From: Theropithecus gelada
Lineage: Eukaryota; Chordata; Mammalia; Primates; Cercopithecidae
Length of the DNA: 64,000 nucleotides
Direction: 5' to 3'
NCBI RefSeq assembly: GCF_003255815.1
Contig: NC_037677.1
Coordinates: 111,490,936-111,554,935, forward strand
Part shown: in pieces, positions 33,094 to 44,772 of the stretch
Layout of the letters: every line of letters begins with the position of its first letter
Numbering within the stretch: position 1 is the stretch's first letter
The notes under the pieces: generated by a model
The model's input: only the letters and a program-made list of their open reading frames with translations
Told to the model about the DNA's origin: nothing
The model's database searches: none
Made by a program: the position numbers and the translations under genes

Positions 33094-33539
33094 CACTATG
33101 GGTTGAATTGCATCCCCCCCAATAGATATGTTAAAGCCTTAGCCTCCCAGTACTACAAAATGTGACCTTATTTGGAAACAGAATAATTGCAGAAGTAATT
33201 AGTTAAGCGAAAATGAAGTCATACTGAAAAAGGGTGGGCTCTTAATGCAATATAACTGGTGTGTTTACAAGGAGAGAGAATTTTGGACACAGACACAGAG
33301 GGAAGACTGCCATGTGAAGTTGGAGGCCAGGCTGAGTGATGTTGCCTCCAGCCAAGGAATACCTGGGCTACCAGAAGCTAGAAGAGGCAATGACAACTTC
33401 TCCCTTAGACACTTTGGAGGGAGTGTGGTCTTTCCAACACCTTGATTTTGGGCAGCTAACCACCAGAACAAATTTCTGTTGTGTAAAGCCACCCAATTTA
33501 TGGTAATTTGTTATGGTGACCCTAGGAAATGAATACACA
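33094..33539 (+). mobile_element. MLT1A: MLT1A-type MaLR LTR, near full length
   Basis: Landmarks in order: gggttgaattgcatcccccc, atgtgaccttatttggaaac, gtaattagttaagcgaaaat, ttttggacacagacacagag, ccagccaaggaat, acaccttgattttgggcagc, aagccacccaatttatggta, and the terminal aca. Confidence 0.9.
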
Positions 33540-33692
33540 AATGTAAGAAGAGAAGGCACTTGGTGGCCTCACAAGCCTGCACTGTATGAAGTGAAGTGTG
33601 GCAGGAGAAAACAGTCTGTCAGACCTAGGGCTTAGTTCCAAGGGGAAGGGGAAGGATAAGAGGATTTGAGATGGAGAAATTGGTGAAGTCCT

Positions 33693-33955
33693 GCTTAGTT
33701 TGTTTGGGCTGCTATCACAAAATACCTTAGGCTGGGTAAATTATAAACCACAGACATTTACTGCTCACCGTTCTGAAGGCTGGGAAGTCCAAGATCAAGG
33801 TGCTAGCAGACTCAGTATCTGGTAATCCCATTCATAAAGACTCTGCCCTCATGACCTAATTATCTCCCAAAGGCTCCACCTCTTAATACCATCACCTTGG
33901 GGGTTCAGTTTCAGCATATGAATTTTGGGGTGACACAAACATTCAGACCATAGTA
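33693..33955 (-). mobile_element. MLT1: MLT1-type MaLR LTR, internally deleted
   Basis: In reverse: tttgtttgggctgctatcac, ggctgggaagtccaagatca, then directly cctcatgacctaattatctc, atcaccttgggggttcagtt and attcagaccatagta. The middle of the LTR is missing. Confidence 0.85.
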
Positions 33956-34056
33956 AGTCCCCTCTCAGAAATAAAGTCTCAAGGCACAGAACCCATTCGG
34001 GCCTCTGTTTAGCATGACTGAATAAAATAAAGGAACCAGGAATTAGAAGTTTAAAA

Positions 34057-34388
34057 GTTTTTATTATCTTTCTGACTGGGCATGGTGGCTCATGCCAGCA
34101 CTTTGGGAGGCCAAGGCAAGTGGATCACCTGAGGTCAGCAGTTCAAGACCAGCCTGGCCAACATGGCAAAACCCCATCTCTACCAAAAATATGAAAATTA
34201 GCCAGGAGTGGGGGCATGTGCCTGTAATCCCAGCTACTTGGGAGGCCAAGGCAGGAGAATCACTTGAATCCGGAAGGTGGAGGTTGCAGTGAGCCAAGAT
34301 CGCGCCACTACACTCCAGCCTGGGCAACAAGAGCAAAACTCCATCTCATAAATAAATAAATAAAATAAAAGTTTTTATTATCTTTCTG
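34057..34388 (+). mobile_element. Alu: Alu with a long perfect target-site duplication
   Basis: The Alu is about 34075-34366 with an (AAAT)n tail. gtttttattatctttctg is identical at 34057-34074 and 34371-34388. About 12 bases are missing in the left arm (catgccagcactttggg). Confidence 0.97.
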
Positions 34389-34594
34389 TTTTCCTTTTGT
34401 GATTCAGCGAAATCCTGAAAAGTAATGTAGGTAGCAAGAAAGAGGAGTCAAGAGGGGCTGTGGTCTTGAGTTACATAACTGGGAAGATGATTGCACCCCA
34501 TAGCCTAGTTTTGGGGAGAAGATTCCCAAAGAAGAGAGATCATGGACATAGGAAGAGAAAACTGGGTGTTGGTCCCATAGTTTCCCCTTGGCCA
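34389..34594. other. Apparently unique sequence
   Basis: No gene or repeat is recognised. Confidence 0.4.
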
Positions 34595-35508
34595 GCTTCC
34601 TTAGAGGGGGATCCTGGGAAACTGCTTGAGGGGATCCTCAAGCCACTTCAGTGGCCTCCTGAGCAATCTTCTTCACTTCTCAAGTCTTACTCATGTCTGT
34701 AAATTATATAACTACTCCCTCCGTTTCTCAAGCCAGAAACCTAGGAGTCATCCTCGATTCCTCCCTTTTCTTCACTCTCTCATCCCTCATATCAGGGAAT
34801 CCCACAGAGCTTACCTCCAAATAAATGTCCTTTACTCACCATCTCCACAATCCCACTTTAGTCCAATTTTGTACCATCACTTGCCTGGAGCCCACCACAA
34901 CCTTCTAATTGGTCTTCTCACTTCCACTCTTGCTCCTTTAATTGTTTCTTCACTCAACAGCAAAAGAGATCTTTTTAAAACAATAATCTGGTAACTGCCC
35001 AGCTTAAAACCATCCATTTCAATGAAAATAAAACCCTAACTTCTTAGAATGGCTTACAAAGCATTTTACTATTGAATCCTGCCTCTCTCTCCACTGTTTC
35101 CTCAGTTCTAGCTGCACTGTTCCTTCAGTTTCTCTACCAGAACTCTTCCCACCACAGGGCCTTTGCACATACAGTTTCTTTTGACTGGACTATTCTACCC
35201 ACAGTAGCATGGCTAGCTACTCCCTGTTCTCAGTTTCAGCTTAAATGTCATGTCAGAGAGGCCTTTCCTGGTGACCACCACTAATATACATGAGTGCATG
35301 TCTATTAGTCTTTATCTCAGCACCTCATTTGTTTCTCCAGAGTAAATATTTAACTTGCAATTACTTGATCTCTCTCTCTCATCTCTGTCAATATGTAAGC
35401 TCCATAGATGTAGGGACCATGATTGTCTTTTCTACCACTGTCTCCCTGGCGTATAGCACAGACCCATAGTAAGTCTCCAATAAATATTGTTCGAATGAGT
35501 GAATATTT
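34595..35508 (+). mobile_element. L2: L2, about 0.9 kb of the 3' end
   Basis: Landmarks in order: tcaagccagaaacctaggag (34721), aaagagatctttttaaaaca (34965), ggcttacaaagcattttac, cacagggcctttgcacatac (35154), cagcttaaatgtcatgtcag (35237), tatgtaagctccatagatg (35393), and the end ccaataaatattgttcgaat. The translated traces are from the L2 reverse-transcriptase region's downstream part and 3' UTR. All frames are broken. Confidence 0.9.
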
Positions 35509-35904
35509 AGTGCAGCCACAACTGAACAAGGCCCCAGAACCGAAAGTTGGGGGACAGGGAGCAGGATGGGGTGGGAGGATGGTTAGAATGATTTGCTGGG
35601 AAAAGGATTTTCTAAAATGCACATGAAGAATAATTTCACTCAGTATGACTATTTGCAATCCAAAATGCAGAAAAAAGTATTATCAGTACATGTTTATTGG
35701 GGTATTATATACAATAGCAAAACAGTTAAATGATCTCTTGGCTATAAGTGGAGAAAATGTGTATTTGTGAAGACAATACTAGTCACAATATCAAACTTTT
35801 AAAACTTTTAATGAAGAAATGTAGAAGCAAATCTCAGTGTGGTCTTTATCTGTTGTAATTTTGTCATATAAAAGGTCAAGTGTTTTTGCACATGTGCGTA
35901 GGAT
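35509..35904. other. Apparently unique sequence
   Basis: No gene or named repeat is seen. Confidence 0.45.
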
Positions 35905-36205
35905 TTCCTTTTTTTCCTTTTTTTGAGATAGAATCTTGCTCTGTTGCCCAGGCTGGAGTGCAGTGGTGCAATCTTGGCTCACTGCAACCTCTGCCTCCTG
36001 GGTTTGAGTGATTCTCCTGCCTCAGCCTCCCGAGTAGCTGGGATTACAGGTGTGTGCCATCATATCCACCTAATTTTTTGTATTTTTAGTAGAGATGGAG
36101 TTCCACCGTGTTAGCCAGGATGGTCTCGATCTCCTGATCTTGTGATCTGCCCCCCTTGGCCTCCCAAAGTGCTGGGTTTACAGGCGTGAGTCACAGCATG
36201 CGGCC
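35905..36205 (-). mobile_element. Alu: Alu (Y-like), full length
   Basis: Minus order from gagatagaatcttgctctg to cacagcatgcggcc. The phrase gtgttagccaggatggtctc with gatctcctgatcttgtgatc is Y-type. Confidence 0.95.
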
Positions 36206-36287
36206 AGGGTTTCTTAATCATTTATTTTTTGTATTTGTTGCTTGAAAGAATGACAAATGTATCTTTGGTTAACAACTGTATCATACT

Positions 36288-36585
36288 TTTTTTTTTTTTA
36301 GACAGAGTCTTGCTCTGTCACCCAGGCTGGAGTGCAGTGGTGCCGTCTCAGCTTACTGCAATTTCTGGCTCCTGGGTTCAAGTGATTCTCATGCCCCAGC
36401 CTCCGAAGTAGCTGAGATTACAGGCACGTGCCACTACGCCTGTCTAATTTTTATATGTATTTTTTAATAGAGACGGAGTTTCACCATGTTGGCCAGGCTG
36501 GTCTCCAACTACTGACCTCAAATGATCCGCCTGCCTCGGCCTCCCAAAGTGCTGAAATTACAGGTGTGAACCACCGTGCCCAGCC
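36288..36585 (-). mobile_element. Alu: Alu (S-type), full length
   Basis: T tail, gacagagtcttgctctgtc to accaccgtgcccagcc. gtatcatac (left) and gtatcgtac (right) fit a diverged duplication. Confidence 0.95.
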
Positions 36586-36639
36586 AATAGTATCGTACAT
36601 TAATCCTGATGAAACCTAAAGAGTAGACACATCTTTCAT

Positions 36640-36666
36640 ACACACACACACACACACACACACACT
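36640..36666 (+). repeat. (CA)13 microsatellite
   Basis: Uninterrupted CA run. Confidence 0.95.
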
Positions 36667-36779
36667 ACAAGTGGATTCAGAAGTTTTCAGAAGGATAATA
36701 GTGGCCCAAAGGCATTGCAACTGCCTCATAGAGGGAGAACCTAGTGGTTCTTCCTAAGATGGCCTAAGCAGTAGAGTTA

Positions 36780-36920
36780 AAGTGTGGTCTCCAGATCAAC
36801 AGAAACAGTGAATTCTCAGACCTACTGAATTAGAAACTCTGGGGGTGGAGGCCAGCAATCTGGGTCTAAACACTCCTTCTAAGTCATTCTGATGCACGCT
36901 AAGGTTTGAGAACCACTGGC
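36780..36920. mobile_element. MER5: MER5-type hAT-Charlie element
   Basis: aaactctgggggtggaggcc, caatctgggtctaaacactc and gctaaggtttgagaaccactgg are hallmark words. Confidence 0.8.
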
Positions 36921-37409
36921 TAAAGCAACATTCTGATGACCAGATCTAGGTTTGCTGAGATCTGCCAAAGGAAGGAAGTTCAGTTTCCACTCTCCGTGAG
37001 CAGGGACAAAGCCAGTTTCCTGAGGATCTTCTGTAAGCAGAAGGGCTCACCCATCCTTCTCTACCTTGAGCAAGCCTCGGATCCTGCCAGGAGTGGTGAG
37101 ACTTACACCCCTTAAGCTCCTATATTTGGCCAGGGCTCCTCCTCTTTTTCCCCGCTGGCTCTTAGGAGGATGGGATTCAACAGCGAAGCCTGCTCATGTT
37201 TTAACCTGACTCTGTCACTCCGTGTCTGTGGGTAAAAGGCCGCTTATCTAATGGGAGAAAGCTGCTTTTAGTGCCTTCTCTGGAACTACTATAGAAGACT
37301 TATTTTTAACCCAGAGTAATACACTCCTTACACCTGTCCTTGAATAAGATGGAATGAAACCAGATCTAGAGTTCCCCAAAGCTAAAACCGAGACTCCAGA
37401 CATTCCCAT
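36921..37409. other. Apparently unique sequence
   Basis: No gene or named repeat. There is a self-complementary patch cttctgtaagcagaag at about 37029-37044. Confidence 0.45.
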
Positions 37410-37550
37410 TATACATTTTAACAAAGGAGGGGACAGAGGCCCAGAGAGTGGCTGTCTCTGAGGTTACACAGTTTGTAAGGGACGAACTTCAGATTAGCCC
37501 CCAGGTCTGCGGCTTCTAATTCAGTACTTTGGTGTCTGTACTTTATTCAG
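37410..37550 (-). mobile_element. MIR: MIR
   Basis: gaggggacagaggcccagagagtgg and gaggttacacagtttgtaaggg match the reversed MIR core. Confidence 0.75.
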
Positions 37551-37649
37551 CGTCCTTTCTACTTCCTACTCAATAGCTCAGGGCTTTACTCCACATCTAT
37601 GAGGCAGGGCCTGGGGATTTGGGCTGCTATGAATACTTACGCAGTTTTG

Positions 37650-38200
37650 TACTGAAGAAGTCAAAAATATGCCGCCCCAAAATACACCGCTCTGGCATAA
37701 TGACTATTTTGAATTAAAGACGCTTTTACAAAAGCAGCAGGTGCAAGAAGATCACTCTGACCTTCATTCTGTTTCTTAGAAGCAGAGCACAAAAATCCCA
37801 TGTGAAAGATGTCCACCCTGTACCAAAAAGAATAACATTCTTATCATCAAGGACAGGAAGTTGAAGCTGAGGGAAATTGGTACAAACCAACCTTGTCAAA
37901 TGAACCCTTATCTGCCTCATCACTTCTCTAGCCAATTAACTACCCGCGCTCAAGCCCCTTTACCTTCTCACATTTCACGACTTACCATTCTTTGTGCAAT
38001 TCAGTATGGGATTGACTCTCTCAAGTGCTTCTTTGGGTCTTCATTTTTGCATGAGGGCTCCTGTGCCACGTAAAACTTCTATTGAATAACTTTGTATGGT
38101 GTTCTCCTGTTAATCTATGTTAGGTCAATTTAATCCTCAGGCCCAGCTGGGAAACCACAAAAAAGGAGGTGGAATTTTGCCTCCCCTACAATACTGATCA
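37650..38200 (+). mobile_element. Endogenous retrovirus LTR, family not assigned
   Basis: From tgaagaagtcaaaaatatgc to about ttttgcctcccctacaata. The 3' half (tctcctgttaatctatgtta, cctcaggcccagctgggaaa) is typical of primate ERV1 LTRs. No internal viral sequence adjoins it. Confidence 0.6.
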
Positions 38201-38373
38201 AAGAGCTCATGATGAAGAGAGGGGAGTAAGGGTAGGGCACAACCTGAGCCAAACCCCGACCTCTGCACTGGGGCTGCATCTGTCAGAAGAGAGGCCCTTT
38301 TACAAATGCAGATGCCTGGGTCACACTTTAATGAAATCAAAAGCTCTAAGAAAGGGGATTGCCATTAATACAT

Positions 38374-38429
38374 ATATGTGTGTGTGTGCGTGTGTGTGTG
38401 TATACATCTGTATATATATACACACATAT
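38374..38429 (+). repeat. (TG)n/(TA)n simple repeat
   Basis: TG units interrupted by CG and then TATA units. It precedes the tail of the next Alu. Confidence 0.9.
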
Positions 38430-38896
38430 TTTGTTTGTTCGTTTGTTTTGTTTTTTGTTTTGAGACAGACCCAGGCTGGAGTGCAGAGGCGCAACCTTGC
38501 CTCACATCCACCTCCCTGATTCAAGAGATTCTCCTGCCTCAGTCTCCCAAGTAGCTGGAATTATAGGCATGCCACCATGCCTGGCTAATTTTTTTTTTTT
38601 TTTTTTTTTTGAGACAGAATCTCACTCTGTCACCCAGGCTGGAGTGCAATGACACGATCTCGGCTCACTGCAACCTCCACCTCCCAGGTTCAAGCAATTC
38701 TCCCTGCATCAGTCTCCCAAGTAGCTATGATTACAGGCACCTGCCACCATGCCTGGCTAATTTTTTGTGTGTGTTTTTAGTAGAGACACGATTTCACCAT
38801 GTTGGCCAGGCTGGTCTCGAACTCCTGACCTCAGGTGATCTGCCCGCCTCAGCCTCCCAAAGTGCTGATTACAGGCATGAGCCACAGCACCCAGCC
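38430..38896 (-). mobile_element. Alu: Second three-armed Alu composite
   Basis: One right arm (38460-38588), a 22-T run (38589-38610), then a complete Alu (38611-38896). The first piece again lacks its left arm. This is the same layout as at 24471-24948. Confidence 0.9.
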
Positions 38897-38904
38897 AATA
38901 TAAT

Positions 38905-39068
38905 ATTTTTTGAGACAGGTTTTGCTATGTTGCCTAGGCTGGAATGCAGTGGCTGTTCACAGGTGTGATTATAGTACACTACAGCCTTGAACTCCTGTCC
39001 TCAAGCTATCCTCCTGCCTCAGCCTCCTGAGTAGCTGGGACTACAGGCATGCACCACTGGGCCTGGCT
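38905..39068 (-). mobile_element. Alu: Single-arm Alu or FLAM/FRAM-like monomer
   Basis: gagacaggttttgctatgtt ... gtgattatagtacactacagccttgaactcc ... ccactgggcctggct. It is about 160 bp and old (J-like or pre-Alu monomer). Confidence 0.8.
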
Positions 39069-39150
39069 CATTAACATTTATTTTTAAAAGCTTATCAGGT
39101 GATTCTAATGTTCACCCAGAGTTGAGAATCACTGTTTGAAATTATTCCCA

Positions 39151-41404
39151 AGATTCCTTTACCATACTGTTACTTAAGTGTCCAATCCTAACCTTGTTAT
39201 CAAAAGCAAGAGACTATAGATTTACTCAATAATTCAGGCTAATATAATCCAGTCATCTCCACAAGAAAACACTAGTTGATGAAGTTAAATACTTTTTCCA
39301 ACTCTGAGCCAGAAATTCAATACTGCATTTCAAATGATCTTTAAAAAAAAAAAAAAAAAAGTCTGTTTTAAGGAGAAAGACTATTTCTATTTCCATCCTT
39401 AAAGTATGATTACTAAAAACTGAAAAACTCAGTTCTCATTTTGCAAAGCAGTGAGATATCTGGGTAGGTGGGAGTCATCTTCTCCTCCTGGCTTTTCAGC
39501 CTTGGCCCTCAAATTAGGGACTTCCAGGCTCTCGGAGGTGTTAGGTAGAGGCTTCTGCCTTCCTTCTTTTGCAGGCTTTTTCCTGTGGTGGGATTTATAG
39601 AGGTACATTGAGCCACTGGCTTACATCTTTTCTTAGCTTGGCTGTTCCCAGGACACAAACATCCTTTATTTCTTCAGGTGACAGGCACAAGGGCAAACCC
39701 TACCCCTGCAGACAGCTGGTCCTCAGGCATATCTATCTAGGAGAACTCAGAAAAGAGAAAGAGGAAGCCTGACTTTGTCGTAGACTCAAGCCCTTTATTC
39801 CAGTCCAGCTTTACTAGCAATAAATCTAATATTTTGACCTCCATTTGACTTTGGACCTATTTCTCACCTGATTCAGAATGAGCCCCCCTTAAACCCTAAC
39901 AGTTAAGTCAATCCACATGACCAAAATGACCGGCTTGACTGTCTTATTTGTTGTGATCCCACCAAAGCCCAAACTGCAAAACATTCACTGCAACTTTATT
40001 ACCCTAGCTTTCAGTCAATCTAATAGGTTCTGGCTGAGAGAAATAAGGGCTGGATTAGCAGAGGCTTGGTCATCCTGATTGTACTCCTGTGTTGAGCAGA
40101 GGCTAATTAATTCAGTAGAATGCTTCTTTTGTAATGTTTTATAATGATTCTGGACTAAACACATGAACACAGCTTGAATTGGTTTATAGCTCCCATGAAT
40201 TGACAGAAATTAGTTTGTTGTTCTTTTGGTATAGGGTAGTTAGAATTGGTAGAGTCAGGATTACCTAGAAGTCTTCATAAAACTTTACAGTCTGACTTTT
40301 ATTATTATTCTTGCTCTACTGGAAAGAAATGGTTTCTTTATTCTTAGAAAAGAGATGGGATGCAAAAGTTCTAGTTTTTTGACTAGGACAACTAATTTAA
40401 CCTTTTATTGTAGTGAGCTGTTTCCACCTATAAAAGAAACTAACTGAGTAATTTTGTAATCATTGCTACCATGGGACTTGTTTATATATTACTAAATAGC
40501 TGCAAAACTAGTAGAATATTAATGAAAATTTTTGCCAAAAATCCATAAGATGAGAATTTTAAAATTTATAATAAGCGTAGATGATCTAGATACATAAATA
40601 TATGTACCTAAAATTAAAGACATTGCCTTGATTCTAGAAGTTGCAAATTAACATTTAAAATAATGATTCATCTTTCTTCTTAAGAAACTGATGTGCTTAT
40701 AGTGCTTCGTAACAATAACCTCAAGTTTGAATCTTATGATGAAGCTAAATTTCTCAGGTTTTAAATTCTGAGGACTGTACTCAGAAGAAAATCGGATGTT
40801 TTCAGCCACAAAAATTGATTAAAAGAAATTTCTGGGAAGAGAGTATATTGATAGAAATTATGTAGTCAAAGACTTAGATAAATTTATGGGCAAAAGACTT
40901 TTTAGTGTCCTCAGCCTACATGATTAATAATTCAGAGCCAAATTTAGGAGCACTCCACCCAGAAGGAATTACATTATCCAATTTCTGTTAGGTTATCCTG
41001 AAGTGTAAGCAGCAAGCTCATTAAACATGAATGAGGTAATCAGACAAATTCTATGACTATGCGTGAGCTTCTCATTAATGTTTTACTAGACAGCATTAAG
41101 AAAGACTAAATAGACTGCAGTAGATCTAGAAGTAATAAATGGACTTCAAAAGCAAAGCAACTTAATGACCTTCCGGTAAACAGAAAGACTTGAAAGAGAA
41201 AGGATGAAGGATTTTAGAAACCTATCAGCCACACTTTTTGGCTGCATCTACAACGGAAAAGTGAAATGGAGTGTGATCAATTACCTGCTTAATTTGACAA
41301 ATCAACAGGCCTGGTTTAAATATTACTTTGAAGCCTGAAATAACGGATTGAGCTGTTATTGGCAGGTTAAAGTTCTTAATTCTCCCTTCACTAAGTACTG
41401 TTTG
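39151..41404. other. Alu-free, apparently unique sequence
   Basis: 2.25 kb with no recognised repeat except an 18-A run at 39343-39360. Short frames (67 codons at 39569-39772) lack recognisable motifs. See the findings for why this block merits a conservation check. Confidence 0.5.
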
Positions 41405-41605
41405 ACTAGGGCACAGTTTCTCAGCAGTAACAGTGCTGGTGTTTTGGCCTGGGTAATTCTGTTCAGGGGGCTGTCCTATGCATTGCAGGGTGTTAAGCAG
41501 CATCCCTGGCTTCTACTCACTAGATGCCAGTAACATCGTCCAGCTGTGACTACCAAAATATCTCCATACGTTGCCAAATGTCCCCTGACATTTATACCTG
41601 AGCCT
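41405..41605. mobile_element. MER20: MER20 (hAT-Charlie)
   Basis: agggcacagtttctcagcag, cagggggctgtcctatgcat, agcatccctggcttctactc and gccaaatgtcccctgaca form the MER20 consensus in reverse order. Confidence 0.9.
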
Positions 41606-44441
41606 GGTGAAAGGAGTCACACCTGTTACAGAGGCAGAGCGTTCCAAGAGTACAAATATCCCATTTCCAATCAGAGTGGGAGGCTGTACAAACCATTAAA
41701 TGAGGGGATTAACTTGCAATTATTTGGTCAATTTGGACTTCGCAGACAATTAAACTAGTTAATTCAGATCAAATTTTTTTCTTTGGGATTTGACTTATCA
41801 GAATTGGCATCTAAATTAATTCAATTAGTGGACTTACTGCTAGGCATGTTTTTAAGTTTGACTTGAGGTTTCAAGCTCAGAAATATCTCAAATGCAATGA
41901 TCAGGGCTCAGAAACAGATGGAGCTGCCTCATCAGCATGATTGTATTTGGGGGGCTTTGTTACTATAAGCACACACAAATGTACACACACACATTCCTCT
42001 AAGAATTCTTTCCATTGGTTTCTGGTTATCTGGTTTTTGCTCTGGTATCTACCCCCCTTCTTCCCTTCGCATGAAAGTCGTTCCAGCTTGACTTACCAGA
42101 TAGCTTGATAATTAAGGGTGTGCTTTAGAGCTGGATAAAATTGTGCTTGAATTCTGACTCCAGGATTAATCAGTCCTTCATCATGTTAACAATGATAAAA
42201 ACAAAAAGAATCAGTCATAATAGTACTTCCAAGGTTGTGAGAATTATACGATCTGGTTAGGAGGTGTCAGGTCCATGACTACTTCAAATGTCATGCGGAG
42301 CTGAGCCAAGCCATGCCCAAGAGCGCCTGTACAGCACAAGCAGGGCAGTTATACCTTTTGGAAAAATAGTGGCTCCAAGTCAAATATGTGCTCACACAAA
42401 CAGGTTATATAACAAGTGGAGGTGTGCACCTGCGCACCAATGCCTCTGAGTCATGCAGGCCTGAATGTCTGCCTTGGCCTATTCCTTGACCAAAGCATGC
42501 CATGTACTTTACAGGAGGTTAGTGCTTCTGTCAATAACAGAGACGGATCGATAATACCAATAAAGGTAAGGGTTAATATCTCATGTAAAATTCTCAATGG
42601 AGGGAGCCCTGAGCTAGGAACTGGGGCCCTTCCCATATTCCAGCTCTGTAATTTTTAGTGAGTGGTTCTCATCCTCAGGATTAATAGACAGCTGTTGGAC
42701 TTCCAGACATGATTTCCTCATTTCCAGCAGGAAGAAGAGAAAGCCAAAGAGCATATGGCCTTTTTCTAAAGCCCCTGTTGATGACGTCTTCTCATTGACC
42801 ACAGGTGTGAGAAAGGTAGGCAATGCAGTGTTTAAGGCAGATACAGCTGCCTCCGATAACTTAGCAGTTTTGTTATTTAGAAAGAATGAATATCAGATAG
42901 ATGCTGGTAGTTTTTGTCACTTTGAAACTCCTTCCCAGTTTCCATTGGATCCTAAGTATCCAAGAATCTACTTGACTTTAAGAAAATAAGGACAGCCTGG
43001 ATTCCACAATAATTGCCATCTTTCCTGATGACTTCTTCAAATATATGCCCTGTTGCTGGGCACCAGTGCTTTGGGCGGGCTTCAAAAATCCTGCCACAGA
43101 AACTCACATGGGCCAGAGGCTGCTCTTCAGGCCCCAGTGCTGGGGGTACAATCTCCATACAGGCATATCAGACAACTAGTCAGCGCCAAACAGCTGGGTG
43201 GGAACGCACCTCACACACTGTACTTGCCACCATGTTTCACTCCCCTACTCAGTCCCAGGGAATTTAACTCTGCCATGCAAGGTTCGCTTGTCTCTCCCTC
43301 AACTCCCAGAAACACCCTGGGTCTTAGGTTTTGAAACCTTAGGTTTTAAACCTCTATGGGCCTAGGGTTTGAGAACTTAGGTCAAATGATTCTTCTTGTA
43401 GCTAAGGAAATTCAAACCTTCAACATACAGAGTCTGGGCTGCTTTATTTGGGGTAAGAGTGGGGAGAACATACAATAAGGCTCACAAACAAGGTTATTAT
43501 GGAAAAAAGAAAAGACTAATTTTACATTGACCAGTGGAAGTCCTTAGGGGTTTAAAGAGAACATCCAATAAAAATGTATGATCATCTCTGTGGAAAAATG
43601 CAAATTATTTGATTATTATTTTAATTTTAAAATAATGGGTACCTTTTTGTCCTTTCCCCCCCAATGCCATTGTAATGCTAAAAGTGTAACACTTAATGAG
43701 TACTACTGCTGTTCATCAAAAGGTAGCTCCTTTTATTTTTCTACAACTATAGAAATAGAAATCTGCACCTGTGAATTAATGTTTAATGATTCATTCATTC
43801 AACATTAATTCATTCATTGTCTGCTGTCAGGCTTGTGTCTTGCCCTTTTGAAAGAAAATACTATTTAAGTAATGAGTGAAGTATCATGGAATTTCCTAAG
43901 TATGTACAACTCAGGAGAACAGTTGTAAATCACTGCGTTTTGTAAAACAGAGTATGTGTGGCAAACAGGAACTTTTATGGATTCAATAGCTCATCCTCCC
44001 CACTTTCCTGCCTACCTCTTTTCTTTCTTGGTAACTGAGCCCTGGTTTTGTTCAAGTATTTAGCTTCCCACATAGGGAACCCCGCGAGGGAATTGTTGAT
44101 AAGTTAGTCTAAACCAATTGTTGTAATCTATTACTTTTGCTAATGATTGGTTTCAGTGTGTGCATGTGATGCTCAATGAGTCTGGTGGGAGAAATTCAGG
44201 GAAGGTTTCTTCCCGGAAGGAACACACATCAGAACTTGTGCCTTCCCATGTTTGGATGTTGTCATGTGAGGGCATCCTTCAACCATTATGGTCTTTCTTT
44301 TGACCACAAAGAAATATATTGTTGGTATAGTATGACTGGCATGACGGAAAGATGGTAGGTACCTGAACCTTGATAACATTTGTTGAGCTGCTGCGCTAAT
44401 CCTGAACCACCCTTAGTTTGTAGGATAAAAGGTACTGCCTA

Positions 44442-44444
<3 letters not shown>
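41606..44444. other. Alu-free sequence with one probable MIR
   Basis: 42115-42270 looks like a plus-strand MIR (gcttgaattctgactccagg). 43318-43385 has repeated cttaggttttgaaac-like words. 44020-44400 resembles an old dispersed repeat that continues beyond the Alu at 44445. No gene is supported; the overlapping frames at 43013-43334 are unrecognised. Confidence 0.45.
42115..42270 (+). mobile_element. MIR: Probable MIR
   Basis: tagagctggataaaattgtgc, gaattctgactccaggatta and aaggttgtgagaattatacg follow the MIR order. Confidence 0.55.
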
Positions 44445-44492
<48 letters not shown>

Positions 44493-44772
44493 AGACGGAG
44501 TCTCGCTCTGTCGCCCAGGCTGGAGTGCAGTGGCGTGATCTCGGCTCACGGCAAGCTCCGCCTCCCGGGTTCAGGCCATTCTCCTGCCTCAGCCTCCCGA
44601 GTAGCTGGGACTACAGGCGCCCGCCACCACGCCCGGCTAGTTTTTTGTATTTTCAGTAGAGATGGGGTTTCACCGTGTTAGCCAAGATGGTCTCTATCTC
44701 CTGACCTCATGATCCGCCCACCTCGGCCTCCCAAAGTGCTGGGATTACAGGCGTGAGCCACCGCGCCCGGCC
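44445..44772 (-). mobile_element. Alu: Young AluY with a 47-T tail
   Basis: An uninterrupted T run at 44445-44491, then gagacggagtctcgctctg to ccaccgcgcccggcc, with most CpG sites intact. ggttcaggccattctcc at 44568 and cccggctagttttttgtatt at 44632 fit Old World monkey AluY rather than the human consensus. I find no clear duplication. Confidence 0.96.

Larger units (their letters stand above)
38295..39150. mobile_element. MER5A: MER5A-type element split by a microsatellite and Alu cluster
   Basis: 38295-38350 (acaaatgcagatgcctgggtcacac) and 39080-39140 (aaaagcttatcaggtgattctaatg ... gagttgagaatcactg) look like two halves of one MER5A. About 0.7 kb of younger sequence lies between them. Confidence 0.6.

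Noticed and set aside
33094..33955. Two MLT1 LTRs close together, possible provirus ends
   Set aside because: They are of different subtypes and opposite orientation with unrelated DNA between them.
42515..42565. 51-bp segment between tttacag and gtaaggg, a possible small exon
   Set aside because: The donor is good but the acceptor has a poor pyrimidine tract, and such pairs are frequent by chance in 64 kb.
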